NCBI RefSeq assembly: GCF_003576645.1
Contig: NC_044916.1
Span: 31,464,091-31,528,090 of the forward strand
Direction of reading: 5' to 3'
DNA: 64,000 nucleotides
Origin: Ipomoea triloba
Lineage: Eukaryota > Streptophyta > Magnoliopsida > Solanales > Convolvulaceae
Below the pieces are notes generated by a model. The model searched no databases and was not told the DNA's origin. It saw only the letters and a list, made by a program, of their open reading frames with translations. The position numbers and the translations under genes are program-made. Numbering within the stretch: the stretch's first letter is position 1; every line of letters starts with the position of its first letter. Positions 40,163-51,450 of this stretch are shown in pieces.

Positions 40163-40583
40163 TCAGGTTTTAGAGATTTCTTCAACAACGTAACCAAGAT
40201 AATCTCGGTGCTTATGGAGTCCCTTCCCTTCGAATAATAGTCTAGAAATCCATTTGATTATACACATGACTATCAACATCCAATATAGAGTTTGGAAAAC
40301 TGAAAATCTCCCTTTTGTCTCCCCCTCTAATCGCAATGTAATGTTTTCCCACATTAGATATAATCATATCACAGCATGCACCTTGATGAATTGATTCATG
40401 CAAGTAGAACTCAGTGACATCTTCCTCAAAAATTGGTACATAACTTAAGGAATTAGCTAGCATTCTTCTAGATAGAGCTTCAATAATCCTCTTCTCCAAG
40501 TCCGTATCAACTGCATTATTGAGAATTTGGACGTCCAACAGCGAGCGAGCGATCCGGAGTGAACTTTCTTCTTTGTTCTTCAT
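40163..40583 (-). other. unrecognised minus-strand open region
   Basis: Encodes MKNKEESSLRIARSLLDVQI and then about 93 more residues of ordinary composition. There is no motif I recognise. Further on in the minus-strand direction (39500-40160) the frames are broken, though stretches such as KPLVNDQFNQNK read protein-like. This could be a decayed gene or a retroelement remnant. I assign no function. Confidence 0.25.
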
Positions 40584-41851
40584 AGTATTTCAGCCAGCTA
40601 GCTAATATATCATAGAATTCAGTTTGTAGCTAGTTAATTGTTTCGGGCAAAAACTTGTGTGAAACTGTCTCACGGATCGTTATTTGTGAGACAGGTCGTA
40701 TCAAGATGAAATGTAATACTTATACTAACTTGCAAATGTAATACTGTACTAAATAATCAAGAATAAAATGTTTATTATTTAGAAAAAAATGTAATACTTT
40801 TACCTTCATCCTGGAACATTTGCTCAAGGAGAGTTACAGAGGTGTCAACTAAGCGCAAGGTTGCTTGGCACCGTGAAAATGTTATTTATATTGAATTCAT
40901 CAAGAAATTGAAACCTTAGCTTGGACTTAATAAACCAGTATAGGATTGCGCCGCAGGTGATGTCTATCGGATAGACTCTATCCTATCAAGTTAAAGTGCT
41001 GAGCTAAGATAACAGGGTAAATGAATATTATGGCTTAAATTGATCCAATGAACTAGCTAGGCTCCAAAATGATGGTTACATGAAAGGAAAGTGGACTAGT
41101 CAAAGAGTACACCATGTAAGGGTATCACAAGAAAATAGAAAAATAAAACCGGGACAAACTCGGGGAAGTACGGTTCAGCGAACAACATACCCTTGTATAA
41201 ATAGTGGTGTAAATCTTCTTTCCCAATCAATGTGGGACAAAAGTTACATAAGCTTTTTTCTCACCCAAATTTCATCTCAAATGGGTCTACTTTGAGAACC
41301 AATTTATTCACCCATTATTCATTTTGAGCGTACAATATATCGATCTCTTCGTCTAACTACAAAGAACCCGAATCAACATTGACACGATCCAAATCGAATG
41401 TGGACCCCACTTTTAATTGTACCACAAAATGACCACTTATGCCATTTTAGTGCTATTTTTCCAACATTGAAGTCTTAATGCATACAATACTGTTAGTACA
41501 AAAATTTAATATTATTCGTATTAGTTTTTATTAATTAACATATGTTGGTCCAAGTGTGAATTAGTCTTATTAGGAGTCTAGTTTATCTGGTAATTTAGAT
41601 TAATATAATTTTCAGATAATAGGTTGTTAGTTCCTTGTTTATCTCAACTAATGTGTGGTTGAGATTTATTCTTTCCTTAAATCCTCGATCAAATTGGACG
41701 TGCAGTGTGATCATGCCATCTTTGAAGCCTAAATCCATGGTGTCCATATTCACAGAATTAAAGGGGTTGCATAAGATATTAAGAACATTACAATTGAATT
41801 ACAGAAACAATTCAGCAAAGTCTTGCTTGGATAATTGGATATTATAAAGAG

Positions 41852-42243
41852 TTGATTTCATTTTTGGTCCTAGATTTATAGGTGACATTCTACTTTTAGT
41901 TCTCTTTTATCAAAACATCCACATTTGGTCTTAGTATTATTGTGGCATGACCATTTTTGGTCCTCTTTCAACAAAATTGTTGAAATGTCGTTAAATACAA
42001 ATGCATTTCGGTCTTCAATTACAGATTTTTTCAAAAAAATAAACATAAAAATATAGCGGGGTCAACTTACTTTGTATAAAAATAATTGAAAAACCATTGT
42101 ATTTAACAACATTTCAACAATTTTGTTGACGTGAGACCAAAAATGGTCATGCCACAATAATACTAAGACCAAATGTGGACTTTTTGATAAAAGAGGACTA
42201 AAAGTGGAATGCCACCTATAAATCTAGGACAAAAATGGAATTA
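41852..42243. mobile_element. foldback element, about 160-bp arms
   Basis: The left arm (about 41855-42020) and the reverse complement of the right arm (about 42085-42243) share ATTTTTGGTCCTAGATTTATAGG (mismatches allowed), CATTTGGTCTTAGTATTATT and CAACAAAATTGTTGAAATG. Short AT-rich loop. No coding capacity. Confidence 0.7.
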
Positions 42244-43496
42244 ACTCATATTATAAATATAAATTTTCTTTCCATTATTAGTTGGTCTTGGATATTGGTT
42301 AGAGTCGACTTCACAAGTTCACATACACATATTTCTAGTTTACTTTTTGTTATTTTTTAAATTTGGTTTGCAATTTTTTTTCTTAATAATTTTTGAAATT
42401 GTGAATTCCTATATTTGATTAGTGGAAGATTTTTTCATTGGAATTTCAATTCCTATAATTATTTTATTTTGTTCTTGTTTCCTTCAACTCAAATACTCAA
42501 TTAATGCGGTTCACATGGCAAGAGTATATACTCATAAGTATGAAAAATATAAAGTGGGCTACTACAAAGTATTATTCTTGCCAATAAAATGTTGGATTTT
42601 TAGCATAAAAATGGCATTTAAATAGTTATTTTGTGGTAGAAATATACGTGGGTCTATTTTTAATTTGGGTCGAATATAAATAAATTTAGATTTTTCGTAG
42701 TGAGACGAAGAAAGTGATATACTGTGCGCTCAAAACGATGAACATGTGAATGAGAAATTGATTCTCATATGCACCCGTAGCTTGCGTACACGTATGTCAT
42801 TCTAAAATTGGCATGCCTTATGAGTTACGTTATGCCAATTTTATGAAATAATTTGTCAACTTGTACAAGAGAAGCCAAGTGTTATGATATGGGTAGGTGC
42901 ACTGTAACTCCGTAATGTGCGTGCTGCACCTTATGAAATGTGCAAATTAAACATCTCTCCGTAATTACGAGTCATTCATGGCAATTGATTTAACTCGAAC
43001 ATTTTATTTTTTTAAAGAAAAATGAGTCATTGTATAATAAGAATAATACACAAGAATCGTTGCTCCAACCAAATAGGTTGTTCGATAATGCTCCGTCGTT
43101 GTTAGAACTAGCTATTGGTGCACTAACATTTAGTTAAACTAATCTCAGTTTAATTATTAGCAAATTTGTTATCTCAATAGCGCATCTAACTATTTTATTT
43201 AAATAAAATACAATTTGTAATTTTCCTTCCTCGAGTATAAATAATTGTAGTGACTGGTAGTGAAGCATTGTACAGTGGATTTATGGTTTGCTATCCAAGA
43301 ACACCTATTAATATGCTTAGAAATGGTAATACAATTCAAATTTAAATTATTTGTAATAACCTTTACATTTTAGTATATACAAATTTTAATTTATTTATTG
43401 TTTTAAATTATTGGTTTACTTCAATTAATGTGTTAATTTTTATGTACTTATTTGATTTTATTATTTCTCAAAAATATTGCAGTGGTTAGCAAACCA

Positions 43497-43498
<2 letters not shown>

Positions 43499-43542
<44 letters not shown>
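43499..43542. repeat. (AT)n microsatellite
   Basis: Uninterrupted AT dinucleotide run of about 44 bases. Confidence 0.95.
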
Positions 43543-43547
<5 letters not shown>

Positions 43548-44003
43548 TAATATATAAGATTTAATATTGCAAATAGGAGATGCATTCATAGTTGTGTATT
43601 TAAAGTACGAATCATTCTATGGGAATCGTCGAAATACTTATCCTTTTATGTTTTTTAAAGAAAATGAGTCGGTATTGCAAATAACTGTTGGTTCTTCAAC
43701 ATTTAATCCAATTCATTCGAAATTTAGTGGTGAGCAAATTTATTTTTCTAATAGCCTATACACACCTATTTTCTTTTGTATAAAATGCATTCATAAATTT
43801 TCCTTCCTTCCTCTATGCAGTTATAACAAATCCATTCCGTACATCGCACATGTAAAAATACTAGTTAATTGTAATTTCATAATTGTTGATATTATTTCGA
43901 TAATAAATATAATCATTTCAACCATTATAATTTGATTATTAAATTGAATTTGTATTATGCCATGTTAATGCCAAGATTTAGTAATCTCCTGTATAAATAA
44001 ACT

Positions 44004-44258
44004 AACAGTTGGCAGATTTTTGGATGCTAAGAAAAAATCACCCCCTCCCCCTAGCTAATAGCGAGGCATTACTTAAAATGTGTAGATTTTGAAGAGACAA
44101 GACAATTTTGTGCATTTACTAAATCCTAAACTAACAGTTGGCAGATTTTTGGATGCTAAGAAAAAATTCACCCCCTACCCCTAGCTAATAGCGAGGCATT
44201 ACTTAAAATGTGTAGATTTTGAAGAGACAAGACAACTTTGTGCATTTACTAAATCCTA
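44004..44258 (+). repeat. tandem duplication, two units of about 124-128 bp
   Basis: Unit 1 (about 44004-44127) and unit 2 (about 44128-44258) both read CTAACAGTTGGCAGATTTTT ... GCTAATAGCGAGGCATTACT ... GAAGAGACAAGACAA. They differ by a few substitutions and one added T. Part of the unit reappears inverted near 44990-45040 ('ctccaaaatctgcac'). Confidence 0.85.
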
Positions 44259-44689
44259 GACTATTTTGTGTAAAGTACACATGGGATCACCGTTCTATGA
44301 GTTTTAATTTTCATAAAACGGAAATGCCATTGCCTTTCTTTTATACTTTCTCTTTCTTCTTCTTTTAATTGGAAAGAAGGCAATGGCTCTCAATTTCTTT
44401 TAATTGGAAAGCAGCAATGGATTGCCTTCTTTCCCTATTTATTTCTTAAATATTATTAATTATTATATTTATTTATTTCTTAAATATTATTAATGATATC
44501 AGTAAAACAAATTAATTTTAATTATTTATTAATACTGTGGTAAAATGCACGACAATGATAACATATTTTGATGATTTTTTATTAAGTATTTATTTATTTA
44601 TTTATTTGGTTATTTGTAATAATAACATATTCATATATTCAAATTTGTCCCCTCAATTATTTTAAAAATGACAATTTTATCCTATTTTA

Positions 44690-44732
<43 letters not shown>
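44690..44732. repeat. poly-T run
   Basis: About 40 consecutive T. It could be the tail of a minus-strand retroposed sequence; no partner head was recognised. Confidence 0.8.
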
Positions 44733-44734
<2 letters not shown>

Positions 44735-45100
44735 AATCCGGATAGTAAATATAAAGTTGGGGTTTGGCGGTAAAAACATAGAGTGGGGTTATTTAAAAAA
44801 AAAAAAAAAACATACAATGGGGGTCTTTTGGCTATAGGCAATGAATGCCAGATTAATTTCTGCCAGAAATTGAGGAGTGAGAAACGGTATTCTAATTACC
44901 GTTTCTCTTTCCTCCTTAGCTTCAAAATCATTTTTGCAACGGTAATTGGATTACCTACTTTTGTGCAACCCTAATAAAAAAGGAAAAGTACTTTACACAT
45001 TTTTGTCTACTCTCCAAAATCTGCACGTTATTGTCTTCTTCTTTTCTCATCTGCACATAAAAGGCAAGCACCCAGCTAATAGCCCTTAGCTTTGAAAATG

Positions 45101-45650
45101 ACAAATTATACCGTACACATAGCAATGTGCATCACGTACGTAAACGACGTCGTTTTGAGCATTGTAAATTAATCGTCCATTTTTTTAGAAATCAAGTTTT
45201 CCGTTTTGGCCGGTCTGTGTATTTATGTTAATAGTCTGTGTATTCTAGGTAATCGTTCTGTGTATTCCAGGCAATCATTCTGTGTATTCTAGGCAACCGT
45301 TCTGTGTATTCATGTTAGTAACACATGTTGTGATGTGTTTGTGCATTCGAATGTTTTGGAGGATGAGTTCTGTGTATTTTGTGTCAGTATTTTGTGTATT
45401 CATGTTATTAACACAGGTTGTGATGTGTTTGTGCATTCGAATGTTAGGAGGATGCGTTCCGTGTATTTTGTGTCAATATTCTGTGTATTCTGGGCAAACA
45501 TTTTGTGTATTCTAGAAAATGATTATGTGTATTATAGATAATGAATTCCCTGGAGTCATTCGCGTCCGATCCACTAACATCGAAATGATGTAGTTTTGGA
45601 CTAGGGTGCACATTGCTATGTGCACTGTGATCCACTTTATAACGATTGAC
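45101..45650. mobile_element. TIR element with 'ctgtgtattctaggcaat' tandem core
   Basis: The left end has ACACATAGCAATGTGCA and then ACGACGTCGTTTT; the right end has TGCACATTGCTATGTGCA after ATGATGTAGTTTT, i.e. inverted. The core starts with four ~22-bp units of CTGTGTATTC(T/C)AGGCAATC (about 45235-45315). Then come two ~93-bp units, each carrying GTTGTGATGTGTTTGTGCAT. Open frames in the core are produced by the repeat. Confidence 0.7.
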
Positions 45651-45807
45651 CTATTCCCCACTCTTGTTCCTTATCCTACTTACAATGCTATTTTTTCTTT
45701 CTATTGGACGCAAAAGGGTGATAAAACTTGGTGTGTATTAGCATCCCCCATTGCAGCCCGTAAGCATCCTCTTGGTCAACTAAGCAATTTCCTATCCAAC
45801 CGATTAA

Positions 45808-46095
45808 GGCCCTGTTTGGTAAATAATCAGCCTATCAGCAAATTTTGGCTTATTTGACCACTATTAGTTGTTTGGTTAATAAGCTTTTTATAATTCCAAA
45901 ATGCTAAAATTCAAAATGCTACTCAAAGCAGCCTTTTCAATTAGCTTTTTAAGAAAAGAAATTATACCAAACAGCTATTAGCTAACAACTAATTTATCAA
46001 ACAACTTTCTACAATAAGCTAATATTATCAACAAATCATACCTCTAACCCAAACAACCAACCCAATCAGCCAACAACCATTTACCAAACAGGGCC
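45808..46095. mobile_element. Tourist/Harbinger-like MITE, TAA target duplication
   Basis: Termini GGCCCTGTTTGGTAAAT and ATTTACCAAACAGGGCC are perfect inverted repeats of 17 bp. TAA flanks both ends (45805-45807, 46096-46098). 288 bp, no coding capacity. Confidence 0.85.
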
Positions 46096-46385
46096 TAAAA
46101 CCTTCTAAAGACGCGTCATTAGTCTTTCCTCAAAGTCTTTGCAGCTCCTTTTTTTTTTAGTCTATCCTTATGCTTCCAAAAATTCTTAAATAATCTATCC
46201 CCCGCCGTGCTAACCTTGAACCACAAAGCTCCAACCTACACTGCAAACATAACAATTCTCATACTCTTAGAAAAATGTGACCGAACACTCCTCTTCTGAC
46301 TAGAAAGCCAAGTCTTTAGTCTTTTGTAGCATGGCCGGAGTTGTGGTCCAACTTGCTTGTGGATGGTCCGGCCTATTTCTAAATG

Positions 46386-46452
46386 TTAAAGTCTTCTCAA
46401 TTAATGTTTTTCCATTAATAATCTTTGGAAATATAAATTGAGAAGACTTTAA
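46386..46452. repeat. 17-bp perfect inverted repeat upstream of SABATH 1
   Basis: TTAAAGTCTTCTCAATT (46386-46402) faces AATTGAGAAGACTTTAA (46436-46452) across 33 bases, about 50 bp upstream of the TATA box. A diverged version precedes SABATH 2 (about 54384-54445). Confidence 0.75.
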
Positions 46453-46501
46453 AGTTTTTATATATATGTGCGTGTGTGTGGGGGGGGGGGTATCCGGCAG
46501 C

Positions 46502-46509
46502 TATAAAAA
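46502..46509 (+). promoter_or_regulatory. TATA box of SABATH 1
   Basis: TATAAAAA about 95 bp upstream of the ATG at 46604. The same CTATAAAAAGGAGAAAAGGA context occurs before SABATH 2 (54522), so the proximal promoters were duplicated with the genes. Confidence 0.65.
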
Positions 46510-46603
46510 GGAGAAAAGGAAGCACATTTGAGCAAGCTATCTAGGCATTCAGTTATCAATTCATAGATATACCTTGAAAAGTTGAGAGTGATAGAGAGGA
46601 GAG

Positions 46604-48535
46604 ATGAAGGTAGCTGAAGTGCTTCGCATGAATGGAGGAATTGGAGACACCAGTTATGCCAACAACTCCCTTCTTCAGGTTATGCATTGCATTGCATTCC
46701 TTAACGTTAATCCCTTCATGCAACTCATAAATCTCGTACGTACTGTTATATATTGTCAAAAATGAAATGGTTTTGGTTTTGTTCAATGCAGCAAAAGGTG
46801 ATACTTATGACGAAGCCAATAACCGACAGAGCCATAACAAGCCTCTATACCAGCCTCAACAATCCTAAGACCATTTCCATTGCAGACTTGGGCTGTTCCT
46901 CTGGCCCCAACACCTTTCTCGCCGTCTCCGACCTCGTCAAAGCCGTTGACAACCACCGGAAGAAGCTCCAGCGGCGACACTCTCCGGAGTTTCAGATTTA
47001 CTTAAATGACCTTCCCACCAACGACTTCAACACCATTTTCAAGTCGTTGCCAAAACATGAAGAGGATTTTAGGAGGGAGATAGGAGAGGGGTGTGGGCTG
47101 CGCTTCTTTAATGGAGTTCCCGGTTCATTTTATGGCAGGCTTTTCCCCTCCGATACCCTCCATTTTGTTCATTCTTCTTCTAGTCTCCATTGGCTATCTC
47201 AAGTACAACTCTATATATATACTTAATTATGAATTACAATCATTAATTCGATCTAGCTTTAATTTGATTTCCAATTTGTTTTGATCGCGCACAGGTACCT
47301 AAAGGAGTAGAAGAGAACAGGGGCAACATTTGCATGGCAACTGCTAGTCCACCATCTGTGATAAAGGCATACTATGATCAATTTGAACAAGATTTTTCTA
47401 CTTTTCTCAAGTGTCGCTCTAAAGAATTAGTGAAAGGTGTTGCGCCCGCGGAAGTGGGATAGATCAGATTGCAACAATAATTTGAGAAAGAAAAATAAAT
47501 GAGGCACAGATTTTACGTGGAAAACCCCTAAACAAATTAGGGTAAAAACCACGGGCAAGGGTAGAAGAATTTCACTATGAGAAAATAGGAGTTACAACCA
47601 CTCTCTAACTAACAAGGAGAAAACAAGGATAATTCTCTCTTGCTAGGAAGGAGAAATACACTCAACAAACTCTCTAATATCTCTAGTATATGAGGGAAGA
47701 ATAAAATGATTTGGGATGACAAGAATGGCAAATGACCTCCCTATTTATAGTTGAGTATTATGGGTCATTTTGTAGTTAGTCTAAAGTTTAGGGATCAAAC
47801 AATAAATTGTTCTTCAATGCCTAACTTTGACTTGCCTAACATTGCCTAATTTTGCCTAACAATGTTGATCAAAATTTGCAGCTTGTGTGCTGCCTAATTC
47901 TGCCGACAAAAGGTGGAAGAATGGTTTTGACCATGTTGAGTAGACAAAGTGAACACCCTACCTGCCATATTTGGGAACTCCTAGGTTTAGCCCTCAATGA
48001 TATAGTTGCAGAGGTAGTTATATGCTCAACACATTTTTAAAATAAGTTACTACATATATGATATATCCACAACACTTTAAAAAACTTATTATTACATTAT
48101 TTTTTGCGCACTATAGATTGGCCTCCTTAGAAGAGAAACTCTCTCTATATATATATAGCTAAAAGTTGGCTTAATTATTTGATGCAGGGTTTTGTGGAAG
48201 AAGATAAACTAAATTCTTTTAATATTCCTCTATACACACCATCTTTAGGGGAAGCAAAATTCTTAATTGAGAAGGATGGTTCCTTCACTATTGAGTGCTT
48301 GGAGGCTTTTCAAATTCATTGGACTGAATATAATAATGGAAGTGATTATGATGGGTACAACGTGATTGCTAGGTGCATGAGAGCTGCTGCGGAGCCTATG
48401 CTTGTTAGCCACTTTGGTGAAGGAATAATTGATGAGGTGTTCCGCAGATACGAAAAGATGATTGCTGATTCCATGTCGACTCGCCCGGACTACTCTCAAC
48501 ACATTACTGTTACTATTTCGGTTATTAAAATGTAA
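46604..48535 (+). pseudogene. SABATH methyltransferase 1, interrupted by a solo LTR
   Basis: SAM-dependent carboxyl methyltransferase of the SABATH family (salicylate/benzoate/jasmonate type). Exons: 46604-46678, 46792-47202, 47295-48013 and 48188-48535. Exon 3 is split by a 471-bp solo LTR (47438-47908). Without it the exons would join in phase to 358 aa. Visible motifs: NNSLLQQKVI at the substrate/SAM entry, ADLGCSSGPNT (SAM-binding), YLNDLPTNDFN, GVPGSFYGRLFP, SSSLHWLSQ and RCMRAAAEPML. Reading straight into the LTR gives a stop about eleven codons after the junction. The target duplication happens to supply splice-like GT and AG at the two borders (see findings), so loss of function is likely but not certain. 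The promoter keeps its TATA box. Confidence 0.85.
47438..47908 (+). mobile_element. solo LTR (Copia-like) in SABATH 1 exon 3
   Basis: Starts TGTTGCGCCCGCGG and ends CTGCCGACA, i.e. TG...CA with short inverted termini. It is flanked by the 5-bp direct repeat AAAGG (47433-47437 and 47909-47913). The 471-bp length, TG/CA ends and 5-bp duplication fit an LTR left after recombination. There is no primer-binding site, gag-pol or second LTR. Confidence 0.9.
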
Positions 48536-48740
48536 TTTAATTCTAAATGTATCACAAATTTGCACTTAATTTGTGTATTTAGTTAAGGATTTCAAGTAAT
48601 ATTATCTTAAAATTCACTATAACAAATAATTTAAGCAAAATAAATGACTGTTTTTTTTTTTTTTTTTTTTTTAAATACGAATTGTTCTTCGCATGTTGTC
48701 TCAACTTAAGATTATGTGTTTTGGGTGCCTACTTCAATTT

Positions 48741-49524
48741 TGGTGAAGAGGTTGATATGTACCAACAAGGCTGCTTTGCCCGTGGCATGGTTTTCCGGCA
48801 CAAATTTTACTGTGGACCGCACATCAAAGAGAAGTCGTTTTGATTAATAAAAATAGACAGACGAAATTCCGCTCAACTGCAGTTCCCCTTCAACGCAATT
48901 GCAGTTTCAGACGGATAAAATGACCTCCACACAATTGCAGTATCAGTTCAACACAACTATAGTATCAGTTCAAAACAATTGCAGTATCAGTTGAGATGAA
49001 CTGTAGTATCAGTTATGAAGATTTAGGGGAGCAATTTCTCCCACTTATTAAAGTGACGTCGTATTGTGACCATGGCTCACAATGCATTGTGTACCGCGAT
49101 CCACGGTATAACGACTTGTTCTCCGACTAGTCAAGGATCTGGCGGAGAACAATAAATAAAGTCAATAAAGGTGCCCGCGTGTTGGTGGTTTGCTCGGAGA
49201 TCCGGCGATTCTTGACCAAGTGGAAGCAAAGCTAGAGCTAAAGCCAGAGAAACATCGACAAGGCATGTGTTGAGTGAATATGGGAACATGTCTAGTGTGC
49301 TTGTGTGTTGTTTATTTTGGATGAAATGAGGAAGGCTTCCTCAAAGGAAGGGCTTAACACCACAGGTGAATGGCTCGAGTGGGGAGTGCTGTTTGGATTT
49401 GGGCCTGGCTTGACCGTTGAAACCGTTGTTCTTCATAGTGTTTCAGCTTAATATGTGTTTTGAATTGGGTACTTCAATTCAGTTTGTAATTGTTTCCATG
49501 GCACGTGGATTGTGTTTTATTATG
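48741..49524 (+). pseudogene. chalcone synthase pseudogene, split by a TIR element
   Basis: Fragments of CHS exon 2 and its 3' flank. 48741-48799 matches the region around the catalytic Cys (AACAAGGCTGCTTTGCC) but with changes. After a 319-bp inserted element, 49119-49451 resumes (AAGGATCTGGCGGAGAACAA). It then loses about 340 bp relative to the intact gene (junction near 49202), and ends with the same C-terminal codons and stop (49449-49451). Homology continues into the 3' UTR (GTAATTGTTTCCATGGCACG) to about 49524. Exon 1, the intron and about 280 bp of exon 2 are missing. Small insertions and deletions break the frame. The shared 3' UTR shows it came from a genomic copy of the CHS at 35.8 kb or a close relative. 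Confidence 0.92.
48800..49118. mobile_element. 319-bp TIR element with 'cagtatcagttcaaaacaatt' core
   Basis: Inserted in the CHS pseudogene. The intact CHS reads TTCTCCGGC once here; the pseudogene has TTTTCCGGC before (48791-48799) and TTCTCCGAC after (49119-49127), a 9-bp target duplication. The ends are diverged inverted repeats with TTTTACTGTGGACCGC against the reverse complement of GCGATCCACGGTATAA. The core holds 4-5 repeats of CAGTATCAGTT(C)AA(A/C)ACAA. A 9-bp duplication points to Mutator-type mobilisation. Confidence 0.8.
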
Positions 49525-50999
49525 CCATTCCTATATTTTCATTCATCCTCTTCCTTTTTGGCATTTTCTATTCTCCTATGTTTTTATTTATCCTCTCCCG
49601 CAACTCTTCACCGCCACCAACTCCTTAAAGTACGTGAAATCTCTATTAAGATGAAGGAGATTCGCAACAATATATATTGCTACTTCAATATGGGATGCTA
49701 GATCATGATTATGCTAATAGTTTTATTTCAAAATGTTAAATTTTAATATATAAACAAACCTATTTAAATTTAAAACTTTTTAAATTTTATGAAATTTCTG
49801 TTTTAATCTTTTTACACTTATCAGCTTATAAAAAACTAATTTTACCAAACACTTTTAAAGCATATCAACTAGATTAACAACCCTTCAGTTTTCAGCTTCT
49901 AGGATTATAGCTTTTGAACTAGGTTTGCCAAAAATAGCTATAAACTTTGAAGTTGTTTGGAAACTAGCAATAACAATCTGTATGGGTGAAGGATAAAATA
50001 AATAGCTAGTAATTAACAATGACTTTAACATCTGAATCAAAATCAAATTTGTAACCTCCATAATCGATAATTTAATACAGAAATTAATAGCTAGTTTGGG
50101 AGAAGAGGATAAAATAAATAGCTAGTAATTAACAATGACATTAACATCTGAATCAAAATCAAATTTGTAACATCCATAATCGACAATTTAATACAGAAAT
50201 TAATACTGCGGTTACAAACGTTAATTTTTTTTAAATGATTTCAAACTTCTCAGATTGCTTTTATGAGAATTTCAACAAAAGAATAACTTGAGATTTTTAG
50301 TATGTAAAAAATATTTTGTATGTAATAGTTTAGTCAATTGTCGTTTTTCGAAGTTACAAAAGTTTTTAAAATTTTCAGATTCTTAGGTTCCACTTTCATT
50401 ACTCTGGTTTTAAGAAGACAGAGTTTTGTATCTCAAAAGTTCTAGTTTGAATGTTTGATTACCTTTGTTGCTTAGTAAAGAAAATCGAAAATTATTAGGA
50501 TAGTGTTTCAGATGCCTAAATACAATGATCAAGTGTTTCTTTGTTTGTACTAGGTCTTAAGTTTGTTATATGAGAGTCAGACTCCTAACAAGTCATACTA
50601 AAGTTATTGAAATGCTTTTAGAATTGAAAAATATTGAAAATAAGAGGCTAAGAAGTGAAAAATAATGTTATAAAAGTGATTTTGATATAAGAAGGAGAAT
50701 AAAATGTGAATTTTCTATTTTACCCCTCAAATTTTAATTATTTTTTAATTTTTTCATTAGTTTTAACGGCCAGGGATCAAATGTGCCACTTCGTTCATAA
50801 CTGAGGGACTAAACTCGAATACGGTCATAACCCAGGGATTAAGTCGGAACTTGGTTAAAACTCAGGGACCAAAGATGCAATTTTCCCTTTTTAAAATTAA
50901 TTCAAAATTAATACTTACAAATCAAAATTAAACAGTGCATCAAAAGGTAAAAAATTTGAAGAAAACACATGCACCAAAAATATGGTGATTAAAAAGTCC

Positions 51000-51155
51000 A
51001 TATCGTTGTAGTCCAGTGGCATCAAACCCTTCCCTTTATACGGGAGGTGGTGGGTTCGGGGTTCGAGCTTCAGTGGAGTCAATATTGACTGTTGTGCTTC
51101 AATAGGTTGAGAAAGTAATTATGAACAGATACTGCATTGTAAAACCGAATGATTA
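51000..51155 (+). mobile_element. tRNA-derived SINE, family 1
   Basis: The head contains CGTTGTAGTCCAGTGGCATC and GGGTTCGGGGTTCGAGCTTC (a good B-box); the body TGCTTCAATAGGTTGAGAAA, then ATGAACAGATACTGCATTGT. The head is the closest of the set to a tRNA. Confidence 0.65.
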
Positions 51156-51335
51156 CCACACGGTAAAGCACCGTGCTTAGCAAAGCCCGCAAGGTGCTTA
51201 TAGTTCAAAGCACCATTTGGTACTAACTCACCTTTCACCCAAAAGGTGCTAAAGTTAATCACCGATTCAAATAAAAAGTGTACTTCTATCACAAATAAAA
51301 TGTCATTTTTGTTAAAAAATTCTAACATAATCTCA

Positions 51336-51450
51336 ATGGCATCTCTGTGGTTCTGCTAAATGGGAGGTCACATGTTCGAAGTCCAGTGGGGCGTTGCCTT
51401 TTTGTGTTTCATTAGCTTAAGAAAGTATGTATGAACAAATACGACCATTT
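51336..51450 (+). mobile_element. SINE family 1, second copy nearby
   Basis: Contains GGCATCTCTGTGGTTCTGCT, ACATGTTCGAAGTCCAGT and CATTAGCTTAAGAAAGTATG. Diverged from the copy 200 bp upstream and in the same orientation. Confidence 0.55.

Larger units (their letters stand above)
37591..46603. other. repeat-rich spacer between CHS and the SABATH cluster
   Basis: About 9 kb with no convincing intact gene. It includes two foldbacks (37784-38284 and 41852-42243), a worn MITE with a SINE (about 38590-39350), a direct local duplication (38281-39520 against 40885-41600), a weak ORF at 40242-40583, TA repeats, a 124-bp tandem duplication (about 44004-44258), a long poly-T run, a TIR element (45101-45650) and a MITE (45808-46095). 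Confidence 0.5.

Noticed and set aside
43567..43935. 122-aa open frame
   Set aside because: Low-complexity AT-rich codons (Ile, Phe, Asn), no family signal and no flanking gene features.
45235..45540. Regular repeats resembling a CRISPR array, and ORFs rich in 'CVF' phrases
   Set aside because: Units are directly adjacent or nearly so without unique spacers, lie inside a TIR element of a plant genome, and the ORFs come from the tandem repeat.
51000..51155. Possible tRNA gene
   Set aside because: Has A- and B-box-like words but cannot fold into a full cloverleaf, and the same sequence recurs as a SINE with a long body.
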